Below are positions 1-6,904 of a stretch of 16,573 bases of DNA, piece by piece; the stretch's first letter is position 1, and each line of letters opens with the position of its first letter. The DNA comes from Nitriliruptoraceae bacterium. Lineage in GTDB: Bacteria; Actinomycetota; Nitriliruptoria; Nitriliruptorales; Nitriliruptoraceae. The notes beneath the pieces are model-generated. The model had not been told where the DNA came from. It worked only from the letters and a program-made list of their open reading frames with translations, and searched no databases. The translations under genes and the position numbers were made by a program. The stretch is taken from assembly GCA_007118045.1 (NCBI GenBank), contig SKTG01000165.1, positions 1-16,573 of the forward strand, given 5' to 3'.

Positions 1-82
1 GTCCGGCTCGAGCAGCTCGTCCGGCTCGAGCAGCTCGTCCGGCTCGAGCAGCTCGTCCGGCTCGAGCAGCTCGTCCGGCTCG
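1..82 (+). repeat. 18-bp in-frame tandem repeat (SGSSSS linker)
   Basis: Four perfect copies of an 18-bp unit (gtccggctcgagcagctc) sit at 1-18, 19-36, 37-54 and 55-72, followed by 10 bases of a fifth copy to 82. More copies may lie left of the window. Each unit adds six residues, Ser-Gly-Ser-Ser-Ser-Ser, to the linker before the C40 domain. After the perfect copies the linker decays into Ser/Gly/Asn-rich sequence up to about base 160. Because 18 is a multiple of three, slippage would change linker length without breaking the frame. Confidence 0.95.
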
Positions 83-508
83 AACGGGTCCAGCTCGAAC
101 GGTGGTTCGTCGGGTTCCTCGGGATCCTCGAGCTCGTCGAGCAGCGCGCCCTCGACCCGTCAGTCCGCCTCCGTGGCGGTGAGCCGGGCTCTGGCCCAGG
201 TCGGCAAGCCCTACCAGTGGGGCGCGTCGGGCCCGAACTCCTTCGACTGCTCCGGGCTGACCTCCTACGCCTGGAGCGCCGCCGGGGTGAGCCTGCCCCG
301 GACCTCGGGGGCGCAGTACTCCAACCTGCGCAACGTGAGCCGGTCCGAGCTGCAGCCGGGCGACCTCGTCTTCTACTACTCGCCGATCAGCCACGTGGCG
401 ATGTACATCGGCAACGGCCAGGTCGTCGAGGCGGCGCGCAGTGGCATCCCGGTCCGTACCGCCAGCATGGAGGGCGGCCGCAGCCCGGTCGGCTACGCCC
501 GGCCGTAG
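1..508 (+). CDS. NlpC/P60 (C40) peptidoglycan endopeptidase, 5'-partial
   Basis: The reading frame (first full codon at base 2) is open to the left edge, so this is the C-terminal end of a longer, probably secreted, cell-wall hydrolase. The visible part starts with about 50 residues of Ser/Gly-rich linker, then a C40 domain. The domain opens with ALAQVGKPYQWG, has the catalytic-Cys motif FDCSGL (Cys codon at 247-249), the PGDLVFY strand and the catalytic His in SHVAMYIG (His codon at 392-394). It ends in the usual VGYARP tail with TAG at 506-508. Enzymes of this family cut the D-Glu-meso-DAP bond in peptidoglycan stems. The only ATG/GTG starts in frame lie at the edge of the domain (for example GTG at 173) and would remove the linker, so they are not believed. 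Signal peptide and any SH3 or coiled-coil part would lie upstream. Family call is firm; exact substrate is inference. Confidence 0.93.
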   Translation, partial: SGSSSSSGSSSSSGSSSSSGSSSSSGSNGSSSNGGSSGSSGSSSSSSSAPSTRQSASVAVSRALAQVGKPYQWGASGPNSFDCSGLTSYAWSAAGVSLPRTSGAQYSNLRNVSRSELQPGDLVFYYSPISHVAMYIGNGQVVEAARSGIPVRTASMEGGRSPVGYARP

Positions 509-524
509 CCGCCCGGTACCGACG

Positions 525-558
525 CGAGAGGGGCCGCCCGATGGGGCGGCCCCTCTCG
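525..558. terminator. Bidirectional hairpin terminator between C40 gene and tRNA-Ala
   Basis: A perfect 15-bp inverted repeat (525-539 pairing with 544-558) encloses a 4-nt loop (540-543). It begins 16 bp after the C40 stop and lies 5 bp past the 3' end of the convergent tRNA, so it can serve both transcripts. There is no clear U-tract on either side; such tails are often missing in high-GC actinobacteria. The structure is seen directly; its use as a terminator is inferred from position. Confidence 0.8.
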
Positions 559-563
559 TGTCG

Positions 564-637
564 TGGACCCGATCGGATTCGAACCGACGACGTCCTGCTT
601 GCAAAGCAGGTGCTCTGCCAGGCTGAGCTACGGGCCC
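564..637 (-). tRNA. tRNA-Ala (anticodon UGC)
   Basis: On the minus strand the sequence folds as a full cloverleaf. The 7-bp acceptor stem GGGCCCG/CGGGTCC contains a G3:U70 pair, the main identity element of alanine tRNA. The D arm is GCTC...GAGC. The anticodon stem CCTGC/GCAGG encloses the loop TTTGCAA, giving anticodon TGC. The T loop is GTTCGAATC. The discriminator is A, at 564. CCA is not encoded: the next three template bases read CGA. It is convergent with the C40 gene and shares the hairpin at 525-558. Confidence 0.97.
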
Positions 638-652
638 GGGTCGCGCGCGCCG

Positions 653-658
653 AGACTA
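653..658 (-). promoter_or_regulatory. Candidate -10 element for tRNA-Ala
   Basis: On the minus strand TAGTCT lies at 658-653, about 15 bp before the tRNA 5' end at 637, where a -10 box for a short-leader tRNA transcript would be expected. It fits the TAnnCT pattern seen upstream of other units in this window. No good -35 hexamer is visible at 16-18 bp. It sits between the tRNA and the stop codon of the epimerase gene, next to a weak 6-bp hairpin (659-664/676-681). Confidence 0.45.
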
Positions 659-682
659 CCGGGGTGGTGGCGCCCCCCCGGT

Positions 683-1702
683 TCAGGCGAGGTGGGGTTC
701 GGCGTGACGTTCGCGATAGCCCTGTAGCCACGGCACGAAACGGTCCAGACCCTCGGCGAGGGGCGTCTCGGGCACGTCGCCGATCGCGCGACGCAGCGGC
801 TCGACGTCGGCATGGGTCGACGCCACGTCACCGGGGTGGACCGGTTCGCTGACGCGTTCCGCCCGACGACCGAGCCGGGACTCGAGGTGGTCGAGCAGCT
901 CGGCGACCGACGCCTGGCTGCCGTGCCCGATGTTGTAGATGCGCCACGGGACGGAGGCGTCACCGTCCTCGGGTCGGCCCGCGGACCGGGGGGTCCGCGG
1001 GACCAGGGCGGTGATCGCGTCCACGGCGTCGTCGACGTAGGTGAAGTCGCGCAACGCGCTGCCGTCGCCGTAGACCGTGACCGGGCGACCGTGCAGGATC
1101 GCGTCGGCGAAGGCGAAGTACGCCATGTCCGGACGTCCCCACGGCCCGTAGACCGTGAAGAACCGCAGGCCGGTCGTCGCCAGACCGTAGGCGTGGGCGT
1201 AGCTGTGCGCGATGAGCTCGTCGGCGCGCTTCGTCGCGGCGTAGACGCTGATCGGGTGGTCGGCCGGGTCGCTGACCGAGAACGGGACGGGGGCGTTGTC
1301 GCCGTAGACCGAGCTCGACGAGGCGTACACGACGTGCGGCACCTCGACCCGACGCGCCTGCTCCAGCAGCACCGTGAAGCCGACGACGTTGGTGCGCACG
1401 TAGCCCATCGGGTCGAGGTGCGAGCCACGGACGCCGGCGCGGGCCGCGAGGTGCACGACGGACCCGGGGCGGGCCTGCTGGAACAGCGCCGCCATCCCCG
1501 CTTCGTCCGTGATGTCGAGCTCGTGGAAGGCGACCCCCGGGAGCTCGAGCAACAGCTCGAGGCGCCGTCGCTTCAACGCCGGTTCGTAGGTCGGCTCGAG
1601 GTTGTCGACGGCGATCACCGACCGCCCCTCGGCACTCAGGCGCCGGCAGAGGTGGTAGCCGATGAAGCCGGCGCCTCCGGTGACGAGCCACGGGCGGTTC
1701 AC
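683..1702 (-). CDS. NAD-dependent epimerase, UDP-glucuronate 4-epimerase type
   Basis: A 339-residue extended short-chain dehydrogenase, the usual length for this family. The N-terminal NAD-binding motif TGGAGFIG is at residues 8-15. The active site has the SSSSVYG stretch (128-134) and the YxxxK pair Tyr154/Lys158. The stretch GPWGRPDMA (186-194), followed by TVYGDGSALRDFTYVDD, is typical of bacterial UDP-glucuronate 4-epimerases, which make UDP-galacturonate. UDP-glucose/GlcNAc epimerase relatives cannot be fully excluded. The GTG at 1702 is chosen because the Rossmann strand begins five codons later; no strong ribosome site is visible and the upstream frame is low-complexity. The preceding GT2 gene is co-directional, 178 bp away, with a candidate promoter between. 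Likely role: supplying a uronic-acid donor to the glycosyltransferases around it. Confidence 0.9.
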   Translation of the reverse strand: MNRPWLVTGGAGFIGYHLCRRLSAEGRSVIAVDNLEPTYEPALKRRRLELLLELPGVAFHELDITDEAGMAALFQQARPGSVVHLAARAGVRGSHLDPMGYVRTNVVGFTVLLEQARRVEVPHVVYASSSSVYGDNAPVPFSVSDPADHPISVYAATKRADELIAHSYAHAYGLATTGLRFFTVYGPWGRPDMAYFAFADAILHGRPVTVYGDGSALRDFTYVDDAVDAITALVPRTPRSAGRPEDGDASVPWRIYNIGHGSQASVAELLDHLESRLGRRAERVSEPVHPGDVASTHADVEPLRRAIGDVPETPLAEGLDRFVPWLQGYRERHAEPHLA

Positions 1703-1832
1703 CCGCCCGCCACCGGGTCGCGACGGGACAGGGGCCCGTTCGCGGCCGCGGGGTGTGCCACCACCGCCGACGACGGGCTCTGGGGATCCGGCAGGTGTGA
1801 CATGAGCGCTCGTGGTCGGTGGCGAGCGTGGG

Positions 1833-1838
1833 AGGGTA
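1833..1838 (-). promoter_or_regulatory. Candidate -10 element upstream of the epimerase gene
   Basis: TACCCT on the minus strand (1838-1833) lies in the 178-bp gap between the GT2 gene and the epimerase, 131 bp before the epimerase start. No convincing -35 box is visible. It suggests the epimerase may have its own promoter in addition to read-through from the GT2 gene. Confidence 0.3.
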
Positions 1839-1880
1839 GGGCACGGGGACGCGGGTGAGCCGGTCACCGGACGGGTGCCG

Positions 1881-2759
1881 TCAGCCCCCTTCGCGCCGGC
1901 GGTGACGCGCGCGACCGACCAGCTCCCGGGCCGTGGTCTCCGGCGCCCGTCGCAGCGCCGTGCCGGTGGCACGCAGCGCCGCAGCACGGCGGCCGTCTCG
2001 CCAGGACTGCTCCGCGTGGTCGAGGTGCAGGCGCGCCGAGCCACGGGGTCGGGCCGCGAACGCGTCGGCGTGACGCTCAAGGAGCTGCGCGAAGCTGCGC
2101 TGACGCAGCTCGGGGTCCTTGGAGACGCGTGGGCCGGGGTGGACCAACAGGCGGTAGGTGGTGGTGTCGATCGCGTCGAGCGAGCAGACACGGTTGAGGC
2201 GCAGGAACAGCTCGGTGTGAACCCGCGACCGGAACCCGGCGTCCCACCCGCCGACGTCCCGCAGCACCGCGGTCTCGACGACCAGGGTCTGTTTCGCGTG
2301 GAACGACCGGCCGGGAAGGGGATCCTCGAGGGAGTACCACCCGCCACGTGGCGACGCCCGTGGACGCTTGGTCTCCAGCACGACCCCCTCGGGGTCCACG
2401 GCCTCGAGGCCGCTGAGCACCCCGACGGGACCGGGAAGCCGGCTGCGCTCGTGGGCCAGCAGCGATGCGCTGGCGAAGTGCGGGTAGAGCTCGTCGTCGT
2501 CGTCGAGGTAGGCCACGAACCGGCCCCGGGCCTCGGCGGTGCCGGCGTTGCGGGCCCCCGCCCCGCCAGCGGGGCGGTCCAGGCGGAGCACGCGCTGGTA
2601 CGCGTCCCGCGGCAGCGAGACCGCCTCGTCCGATGCATCGTCGACGACCACGACCTCGACGGTCGGGCCCCCCGTCTGCTGGCGGGCGGTCGCGACCGCC
2701 CGCCGCAACAGCTCCGGTCGATCCTTGGTCGGGATCACGATGGTCAGGTCGGGGGTCAC
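1881..2759 (-). CDS. Family 2 glycosyltransferase
   Basis: A 292-residue GT-A-fold glycosyltransferase. The N-terminus DLTIVIPTKDRPELLRRAV is the classic GT2 nucleotide-sugar-binding start. The next acidic pair is VVVVDDAS (Asp40/Asp41), followed by GARNAGTAEARG and the metal-binding DXD region AYLDDDDELYPHF (Asp86-Asp89). A conserved GGWDAGF stretch follows near residues 170-180. No membrane segment is evident, so the enzyme is likely cytoplasmic or peripheral. The GTG start at 2759 is supported by a GGAGGA ribosome site a few bases upstream; longer in-frame starts would add low-complexity sequence. Sugar donor and acceptor cannot be read from sequence. It is divergent from the CmoB-like gene across a 195-bp gap; a TACACC hexamer at 2850-2845 is the best, weak, minus-strand promoter candidate. 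Confidence 0.9.
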   Translation of the reverse strand: MTPDLTIVIPTKDRPELLRRAVATARQQTGGPTVEVVVVDDASDEAVSLPRDAYQRVLRLDRPAGGAGARNAGTAEARGRFVAYLDDDDELYPHFASASLLAHERSRLPGPVGVLSGLEAVDPEGVVLETKRPRASPRGGWYSLEDPLPGRSFHAKQTLVVETAVLRDVGGWDAGFRSRVHTELFLRLNRVCSLDAIDTTTYRLLVHPGPRVSKDPELRQRSFAQLLERHADAFAARPRGSARLHLDHAEQSWRDGRRAAALRATGTALRRAPETTARELVGRARHRRREGG

Positions 2760-2921
2760 GTGTCCTCCGGCCGCGTGTCTGGGGCAGCGTGCCCCTCCGG
2801 GGGCGCCGGCGGTGGACGGCACGCCGTGGGCGTGAGCGCTGGAGGGTGTACCAGAGCCATCCGGGGTCGGGTCGGGGCCCACCCGGTCGGTCCACGCCGA
2901 GGGACCGGTGAGGGGCGCGGT

Positions 2922-2927
2922 TAGACT
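2922..2927 (+). promoter_or_regulatory. Candidate -10 element for the CmoB-like/CmoA-like/ParB-like cassette
   Basis: TAGACT lies 27 bp before the TTG start at 2955, giving a predicted transcript start near 2934 and a leader of about 20 nt. No -35 hexamer is obvious. The TAG in the box is also the in-frame stop that bounds the downstream ORF, so TTG at 2955 is the first possible start codon after it. Confidence 0.4.
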
Positions 2928-2954
2928 CCATCCGCCCTCGACCAAGGCGTTCCG

Positions 2955-3875
2955 TTGTCCCACGCCTCGCCGGACCTGCAGCGGCTGACCGCCACGCAGG
3001 GTTGGCAGCAGAGCTTCCGGTTGCCGGACGGCTCCGTGACGAGGGAGATGACCCGGCTCGGTCCGGGCGTCGCGGGCAAGCTCGCCGCGCTGCAGTCCCT
3101 GGACCTGCGCGGCAAGCGGGTCCTCGACATGGGTTGCAGCGAGGGCCTGTACGCCTTCTACGCCGCGGCACAGGGCGCCGAGGAGGTCGTCGGTGTCGAC
3201 ATCGACCCCCACCGCATCGACAAGGCGACCTTCGTCGCCGACTCCATCGGGGTGGACAACGTGCGTTTCGAGGTCGGTGACGTCCTCGACCGCACCTACC
3301 GCGCCGGTCTGTCGCCCTTCGACCTGGTGATCGCCTGGGGCTTCCTGCACCGCGTCCCCGATCCGTTCAACGCGCTCGTCGCCCTCGGCTCGATCGGTCA
3401 GGCGATGTCGCTCGAGTGGGACGCCCTGGCCGTGCCCTTCGCGTCGCGGCTCAGCCTGGCCTCGCACCCCACGGGCGGCGAGTTCGAGTGGAAGAACATC
3501 GCGGGGATGTCCCGGGACGAGGTCGCGGAGAACCTCAAGGGCAAGCAGGTCGACCGCGCGAGCTTCTGGCACCTCTCGCCGGGAGCCGTCGAGGCCATCG
3601 TGCGACGGCTCGGGTTCGCGAGCTTCGTACGACACGACCGCCACGCGGGGCAGCGTCGGGAACGCATGACCGGCATGCTCCGTCGCACCGCGAGCTCGGC
3701 GCTCGGGCGGACGCCCACGGACTCCGAGCGGGGCTGGTTCCGCAAGCGGGTCATCATGCTGTGCGAACGGCGGCCGGGGACGGTCCTTCCGCCCGGTGGG
3801 AGTCCGTACGCGTCGCCGACCTGGATCGCACCGTGGCACCACATCGGCAGCGACGGGGAGGCCTCGGATGAGTGA
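2955..3875 (+). CDS. CmoB-like SAM-dependent methyltransferase-fold protein
   Basis: A 306-residue class I methyltransferase. An N-terminal extension with WQQSFRLPDGSVT (17-29) precedes the SAM-binding motif VLDMGCSEGLYAF (56-68), the acidic motif-II strand VVGVDID (78-84) and GWxFLHRVPDP near 128-137. The arrangement, including FWHLSPGAVEAIVRRLGF (204-221) before the C-terminal strands, resembles the catalytic domain of the tRNA (carboxymethyl)uridine enzyme CmoB. It lacks most of the long CmoB N-terminal region, so tRNA activity is doubtful. The start is TTG, the first start codon after an in-frame stop at 2922-2924; ATG at 3048 has a GAGGGA site but would cut into the conserved N-terminus. 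Its 3' end overlaps the CmoA-like gene by 8 bp, implying translational coupling and joint function. Likely acts on a glycan or small molecule; substrate unknown. Confidence 0.8.
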   Translation: MSHASPDLQRLTATQGWQQSFRLPDGSVTREMTRLGPGVAGKLAALQSLDLRGKRVLDMGCSEGLYAFYAAAQGAEEVVGVDIDPHRIDKATFVADSIGVDNVRFEVGDVLDRTYRAGLSPFDLVIAWGFLHRVPDPFNALVALGSIGQAMSLEWDALAVPFASRLSLASHPTGGEFEWKNIAGMSRDEVAENLKGKQVDRASFWHLSPGAVEAIVRRLGFASFVRHDRHAGQRRERMTGMLRRTASSALGRTPTDSERGWFRKRVIMLCERRPGTVLPPGGSPYASPTWIAPWHHIGSDGEASDE

Positions 3876-4596
3876 GCGAGTGACCGGGGACGGCATCGCC
3901 GCCCACCGCTCGGGCTGGAACTTCGCCGGCGAGGTCGCGGCGAGCTTCGACACCCACGTGGCGCGGTCGGTGCCGCTCTACGCGGAGGGGCACGACGTGG
4001 TGTGTGGCCTGACCGACTACTTCGTCCGCACGGATTCCGTGGTCTACGAGCTCGGGTGCTCCACGGGGGAACTGACCCTCAAGATGGCCGCGGCGAACCG
4101 CGAGGCCAAGCCCGACGCCCGCTTCGTGGGCCTCGACCTCGAACCGGAGATGATCGCGCAGGCCGAGCGCAAGCGCGACGAGCGTGGACTGAGCGCGGCC
4201 ACGTTCGAGGTCCAGGACGCGCTGTCCTACGACTACGGACCCACGGACCTGGTGGTGATGTACTACACGGCCCAGTTCGTGCCACCGCGGGTGCGTCAGC
4301 GGCTGTTCGACCTGGTGTACGAGCGCCTGAACTGGGGCGGGGCCCTGGTCCTGTTCGAGAAGGTGCGCGGCTCCGACGCGCGCTTCCAGGACATCCTCAC
4401 CGGGATGTATCACGATCACAAGCTGGCGCAGGGCTACACGCAGGAGGAGGTCGCCGCCAAGGCGATCTCGCTGCGTGGTGTCCTGGAGCCGTTCTCCACC
4501 GCCGGCAACCTCGCGTTGCTGGAGCGGGCCGGCTTCGTCGACACGGAGACGGTCCTCCGCTACCTGTGCTTCCAGGGGTTCCTGGCCATCAAGTAG
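3868..4596 (+). CDS. CmoA-like (carboxy-SAM synthase family) methyltransferase-fold protein
   Basis: 242 residues, close to the 247 of E. coli CmoA. Recalled by eye, E. coli CmoA aligns nearly without gaps: FxxEVAxxFxxxVxRSVPxY (19-38), SAM motif VYELGCSTGE (59-68), GLDLEPEMI (88-96), TAQFVPPRVRQ (134-144), LNWGGALVLFEK (154-165) and MYHDHKLAQGY (180-190). CmoA makes carboxy-S-adenosylmethionine from SAM and prephenate. Its carboxylate contact, Arg199 in E. coli, is Ala199 here (KAISL in place of KRSML), so carboxy-SAM production is uncertain and plain methyl transfer is an alternative. ATG 3868 has a GGGGAG ribosome site and overlaps the CmoB-like stop (ATGAGTGA); longer in-frame starts lie inside the upstream gene. 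No membrane segment. Family is confident; reaction is not. Confidence 0.85.
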   Translation: MSERVTGDGIAAHRSGWNFAGEVAASFDTHVARSVPLYAEGHDVVCGLTDYFVRTDSVVYELGCSTGELTLKMAAANREAKPDARFVGLDLEPEMIAQAERKRDERGLSAATFEVQDALSYDYGPTDLVVMYYTAQFVPPRVRQRLFDLVYERLNWGGALVLFEKVRGSDARFQDILTGMYHDHKLAQGYTQEEVAAKAISLRGVLEPFSTAGNLALLERAGFVDTETVLRYLCFQGFLAIK

Positions 4597-4659
4597 CCGC
4601 GTGTCGCCGGGAGGCGGCACCGGGGCTACGACAGGTCCGCGCGCTGGACGGAGCTCGAT

Positions 4660-5295
4660 GTGCTGACCGTCGCCGAACACGTGCCGCACCGGCTCCGGCC
4701 GCCGCTGCGCGACGCCTGGAACCGCCTCCGCCACGGGCCGGAAGCCCCGCGGTACGCCGAACGCCTCTGGGTGCGACCGGGAGAGGTCGAGGAGCGGGTC
4801 TCCACCTCACGGCGGCTCTGGACGGGACGCGTCGTCGCAGGAGACTGGGACCTCGAGCGCGCGCCGCTCGACACCATGCCGAAGGTGCAGGCCTGCATCG
4901 AGCGGTGGGAGCTCGGCCGCGACTGGGAGGCGACCGGCGTCTACGCCACGATGCAGCGGCTGATCGAGGAACGGGGCCGGCCCAAGGACGGCTGCGCGGA
5001 CCTCGGTGACGTCGTCCGTCGCTACGAGCGCCTGGACGCGATCTTCGAACGGGTCCGCTCCGAGGGACGGCTACGCACCCGCGCGGAGCTCGGGGACGGC
5101 TTCCGTGAGCTCGGCGGTGTCCTGATCAACGTCGATCGGCACGGTCGCCCCGTCGCGGGCGGGGGTGGTTGGCACCGCCTGGCCATGGCACGCATCCTGG
5201 CGCTGCCCGTGATGCCCGCGCAGGTGGGGTTGGTCCATCGCGACGCGCTCCCCGGCTGGCGGGAACGCTTCACGCGTTCGGCCGCTCCGAGCTGA
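4660..5295 (+). CDS. ParB-like domain protein of unknown function
   Basis: 211 residues; no named family can be assigned with certainty. Visible landmarks: RHGPEAPRYAERLWV (24-38), GDWD (61-64), a Trp-rich stretch WELGRDWEATGVY (83-95), RYERLDAIFERV (121-132), and a C-terminal block INVDRHGRPV...GGWHRLAMARIL...PAQV (156-189). The last block follows the ParB/sulfiredoxin-fold pattern of strand, Asp-x-x-Gly-x-x, Gly-x-His-Arg-x-x-x-Ala. Small ParB-like enzymes are known that phosphorylate free serine (SerK, SbnI), so a small-molecule or sugar kinase is one possibility, but this is inference. GTG 4660 is the first start codon after the in-frame TAG at 4594 and has GGAG at 4650-4653. It follows the CmoA-like gene by 63 bp on the same strand, and its 3' end overlaps the convergent GMC gene by 26 bp. 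Confidence 0.72.
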   Translation: MLTVAEHVPHRLRPPLRDAWNRLRHGPEAPRYAERLWVRPGEVEERVSTSRRLWTGRVVAGDWDLERAPLDTMPKVQACIERWELGRDWEATGVYATMQRLIEERGRPKDGCADLGDVVRRYERLDAIFERVRSEGRLRTRAELGDGFRELGGVLINVDRHGRPVAGGGGWHRLAMARILALPVMPAQVGLVHRDALPGWRERFTRSAAPS

Positions 5296-6904
5296 CCTCG
5301 CGAGGGCGTCGCGTCGCGAGCAGGTGATCCGCGAGGCGGGCGGTCAACGCGAGGATCGTCAGGGTCGGGGCGGCGCTGTGCCCGGTCGGGAAGATCGAGC
5401 TGCTCGCGACGTACAGGTTGTCGGTCCCGAACACGCGCCCGTCGGGGTCGACGACCCCGTCCTCGGGCGAGGAGGACATGCGTGTGGCGCCGATGTGGTG
5501 GGCCGCGTCCACCCAGGTGTCGAGGCTGGGCTCCTCGGTGCCCAGGTCGAGCTTCCCCAGACCCGCGGCCTCCAGGCGACGGGCGAGCTCGGCCAGGACG
5601 GTCTCGAAGGAGCGACGGTCGAGATCGTTGAGCCGCCAGTCGACCACCAGCCGCGGGACCCCGACGGCGTCGACCTCGTCGGCGAGGCCGAGCCGGCTGT
5701 CGGGGTTCGGGGCCTGCTCCACGTACATGCTCGCCGTGTAGTGCGCCACCGGTCCACCACGGTCGCGGTACCAGGTGCGCTGCAGGACCCTGGCGACCGA
5801 ACGTGGGGCGAGCAGCAACCGTCCCGCGGCGCGGAGCGCCGCCAGGAGCCGGCGCGTCCGGACCGCGTCCCGTAGCGCCGACACCTCCGCGTCGGGGTAG
5901 CCCACCTGGTAGCGGTAGACCGGACTGAGGTAGACAGCGTGATCGAGCACGGCCAGCTCGCGCTGGACCTCGTCGGCGAGCTCGATGCTGACGTGGAACC
6001 GCGGTCGTGGCCCGGTGCGGGTCCACGGTTCGATCGTCGACAGCTCGGGACCCGGGTGCAACGTGGCACGCTTGCTCTTGGGATGGTCCATGTGGAACCG
6101 GCCGACCAGGCCGTGCTCGTTGCCGATGCCGGCCAGCCGCTGACGGTTCGAGGCGAGGAGCAGGCGCGGCGCCTCCAGGCCCCCGGTCGCCAGCACGAAG
6201 CGGTCGGCGACGAGGTCGACGGTGCGTCCGTCGAGGGTCCGGAACGTGATGTTGGCGACGGTCTCGCCCGCGTCGTCGAGCACGATCTCCGTCGCGCTGG
6301 CACCGAGGTGGACCTCGATCGTGTCGGACGCTTCGAGCTGCTCGCGGCGGTCCACGCCGGGGCGGGTGGGGGCGGCCTCCCAGTAGTGGAAGGAGAGGTC
6401 CAGGCCGTGTTCGGCCAGCCGCTGGCGCGCTCGGCGGACCTCGGGGCGCCGCTCGAACGCCTCCGCGTCCCCCAGGCCGTACTCCTCGCCGACCCGTGCG
6501 TAGTAGCGCGCCAGCTCGTCGTAGCCGATGGGCCAGCCGCTGGCGGGGATCCAGGGTCGTTCGGCGAGGTCGAAGGCGTCGAAGCGGCGCCACTTCCCGG
6601 TCCAGATGTTGGAGGTCCCCCCGAACTGGCGCAGCCGGGACTCGCCGCGGAACCGGGCCGGCAGGTAGGGGGTGAACGGGCTGTCCGGCGAGGGCGCGCG
6701 CACGGGCTTGCCGACGCTGTCCTCCCGGGCGAGCTGCTGCACCGCAGGATCGAAGTCCAGGCCGCCGCTCTCGAGCAGTGCCACCCGGACGCCGGCCCCG
6801 CCGAGCCGGAGAGCGAGGTCGATGCCCGCGAAACCGGCTCCCACGACGCCCACCTCGGCGTGGATCACCGCTCCGTCCTCGAGCTGGTCGACGTCACGGA
6901 TCAC
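5270..6904 (-). CDS. GMC-family FAD-dependent oxidoreductase
   Basis: 544 residues, normal for glucose-methanol-choline oxidoreductases. The FAD-binding start VGVVGAGFAGIDLA (18-31) carries GxGxxG, followed by Glu45 for the ribose. GGTSNIWTG (95-103) matches the GMC signature near the flavin. The C-terminal block has HHIGATRMS (469-477), VVDPDGRVFGTDNLYVASSS (486-505) and PTGHSAAPTLT. The GATRM block and the His in GHSAAPT occupy the positions of the GMC active-site residues. The enzyme probably oxidises an alcohol on a sugar or lipid carrier; substrate is not evident. No signal peptide. GTG 6904 overlaps the TGA of the upstream methyltransferase gene (GTGA), so the two are translationally coupled. 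Its stop overlaps the convergent ParB-like gene by 26 bp. Confidence 0.9.
   Translation of the reverse strand: MIRDVDQLEDGAVIHAEVGVVGAGFAGIDLALRLGGAGVRVALLESGGLDFDPAVQQLAREDSVGKPVRAPSPDSPFTPYLPARFRGESRLRQFGGTSNIWTGKWRRFDAFDLAERPWIPASGWPIGYDELARYYARVGEEYGLGDAEAFERRPEVRRARQRLAEHGLDLSFHYWEAAPTRPGVDRREQLEASDTIEVHLGASATEIVLDDAGETVANITFRTLDGRTVDLVADRFVLATGGLEAPRLLLASNRQRLAGIGNEHGLVGRFHMDHPKSKRATLHPGPELSTIEPWTRTGPRPRFHVSIELADEVQRELAVLDHAVYLSPVYRYQVGYPDAEVSALRDAVRTRRLLAALRAAGRLLLAPRSVARVLQRTWYRDRGGPVAHYTASMYVEQAPNPDSRLGLADEVDAVGVPRLVVDWRLNDLDRRSFETVLAELARRLEAAGLGKLDLGTEEPSLDTWVDAAHHIGATRMSSSPEDGVVDPDGRVFGTDNLYVASSSIFPTGHSAAPTLTILALTARLADHLLATRRPREVSSERPNA

Noticed and set aside
564..682. tRNA-Ala as the attachment site of an integrated island carrying the glycan locus
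   Set aside because: The tRNA 3' end faces the C40 gene, not the glycan locus. No direct repeat of the tRNA 3' end, integrase or recombinase is seen in the window.
2081..2115. Inverted repeat of gagctgcg/cgcagctc as a regulatory site
   Set aside because: It lies inside the GT2 coding sequence and is explained by repeated Leu/Arg/Gln codons.
683..2638. A single long minus-strand ORF joining the epimerase frame to upstream sequence
   Set aside because: Only residues from GTG 1702 match the epimerase family. The upstream part is low-complexity, antisense-like sequence in a different frame from the GT2 gene, open only because stop codons are rare at high GC.
3796..3867. ATG 3796 as the start of the CmoA-like gene
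   Set aside because: It would add 24 Arg-rich residues overlapping the CmoB-like gene. ATG 3868 has a ribosome site and gives an N-terminus that lines up with CmoA.
1881..3953. A 690-residue minus-strand fusion protein ending in the GT2
   Set aside because: The N-terminal 400 residues are the antisense of the CmoB-like gene plus promoter region. The GT2 fold begins at GTG 2759, which has its own ribosome site.
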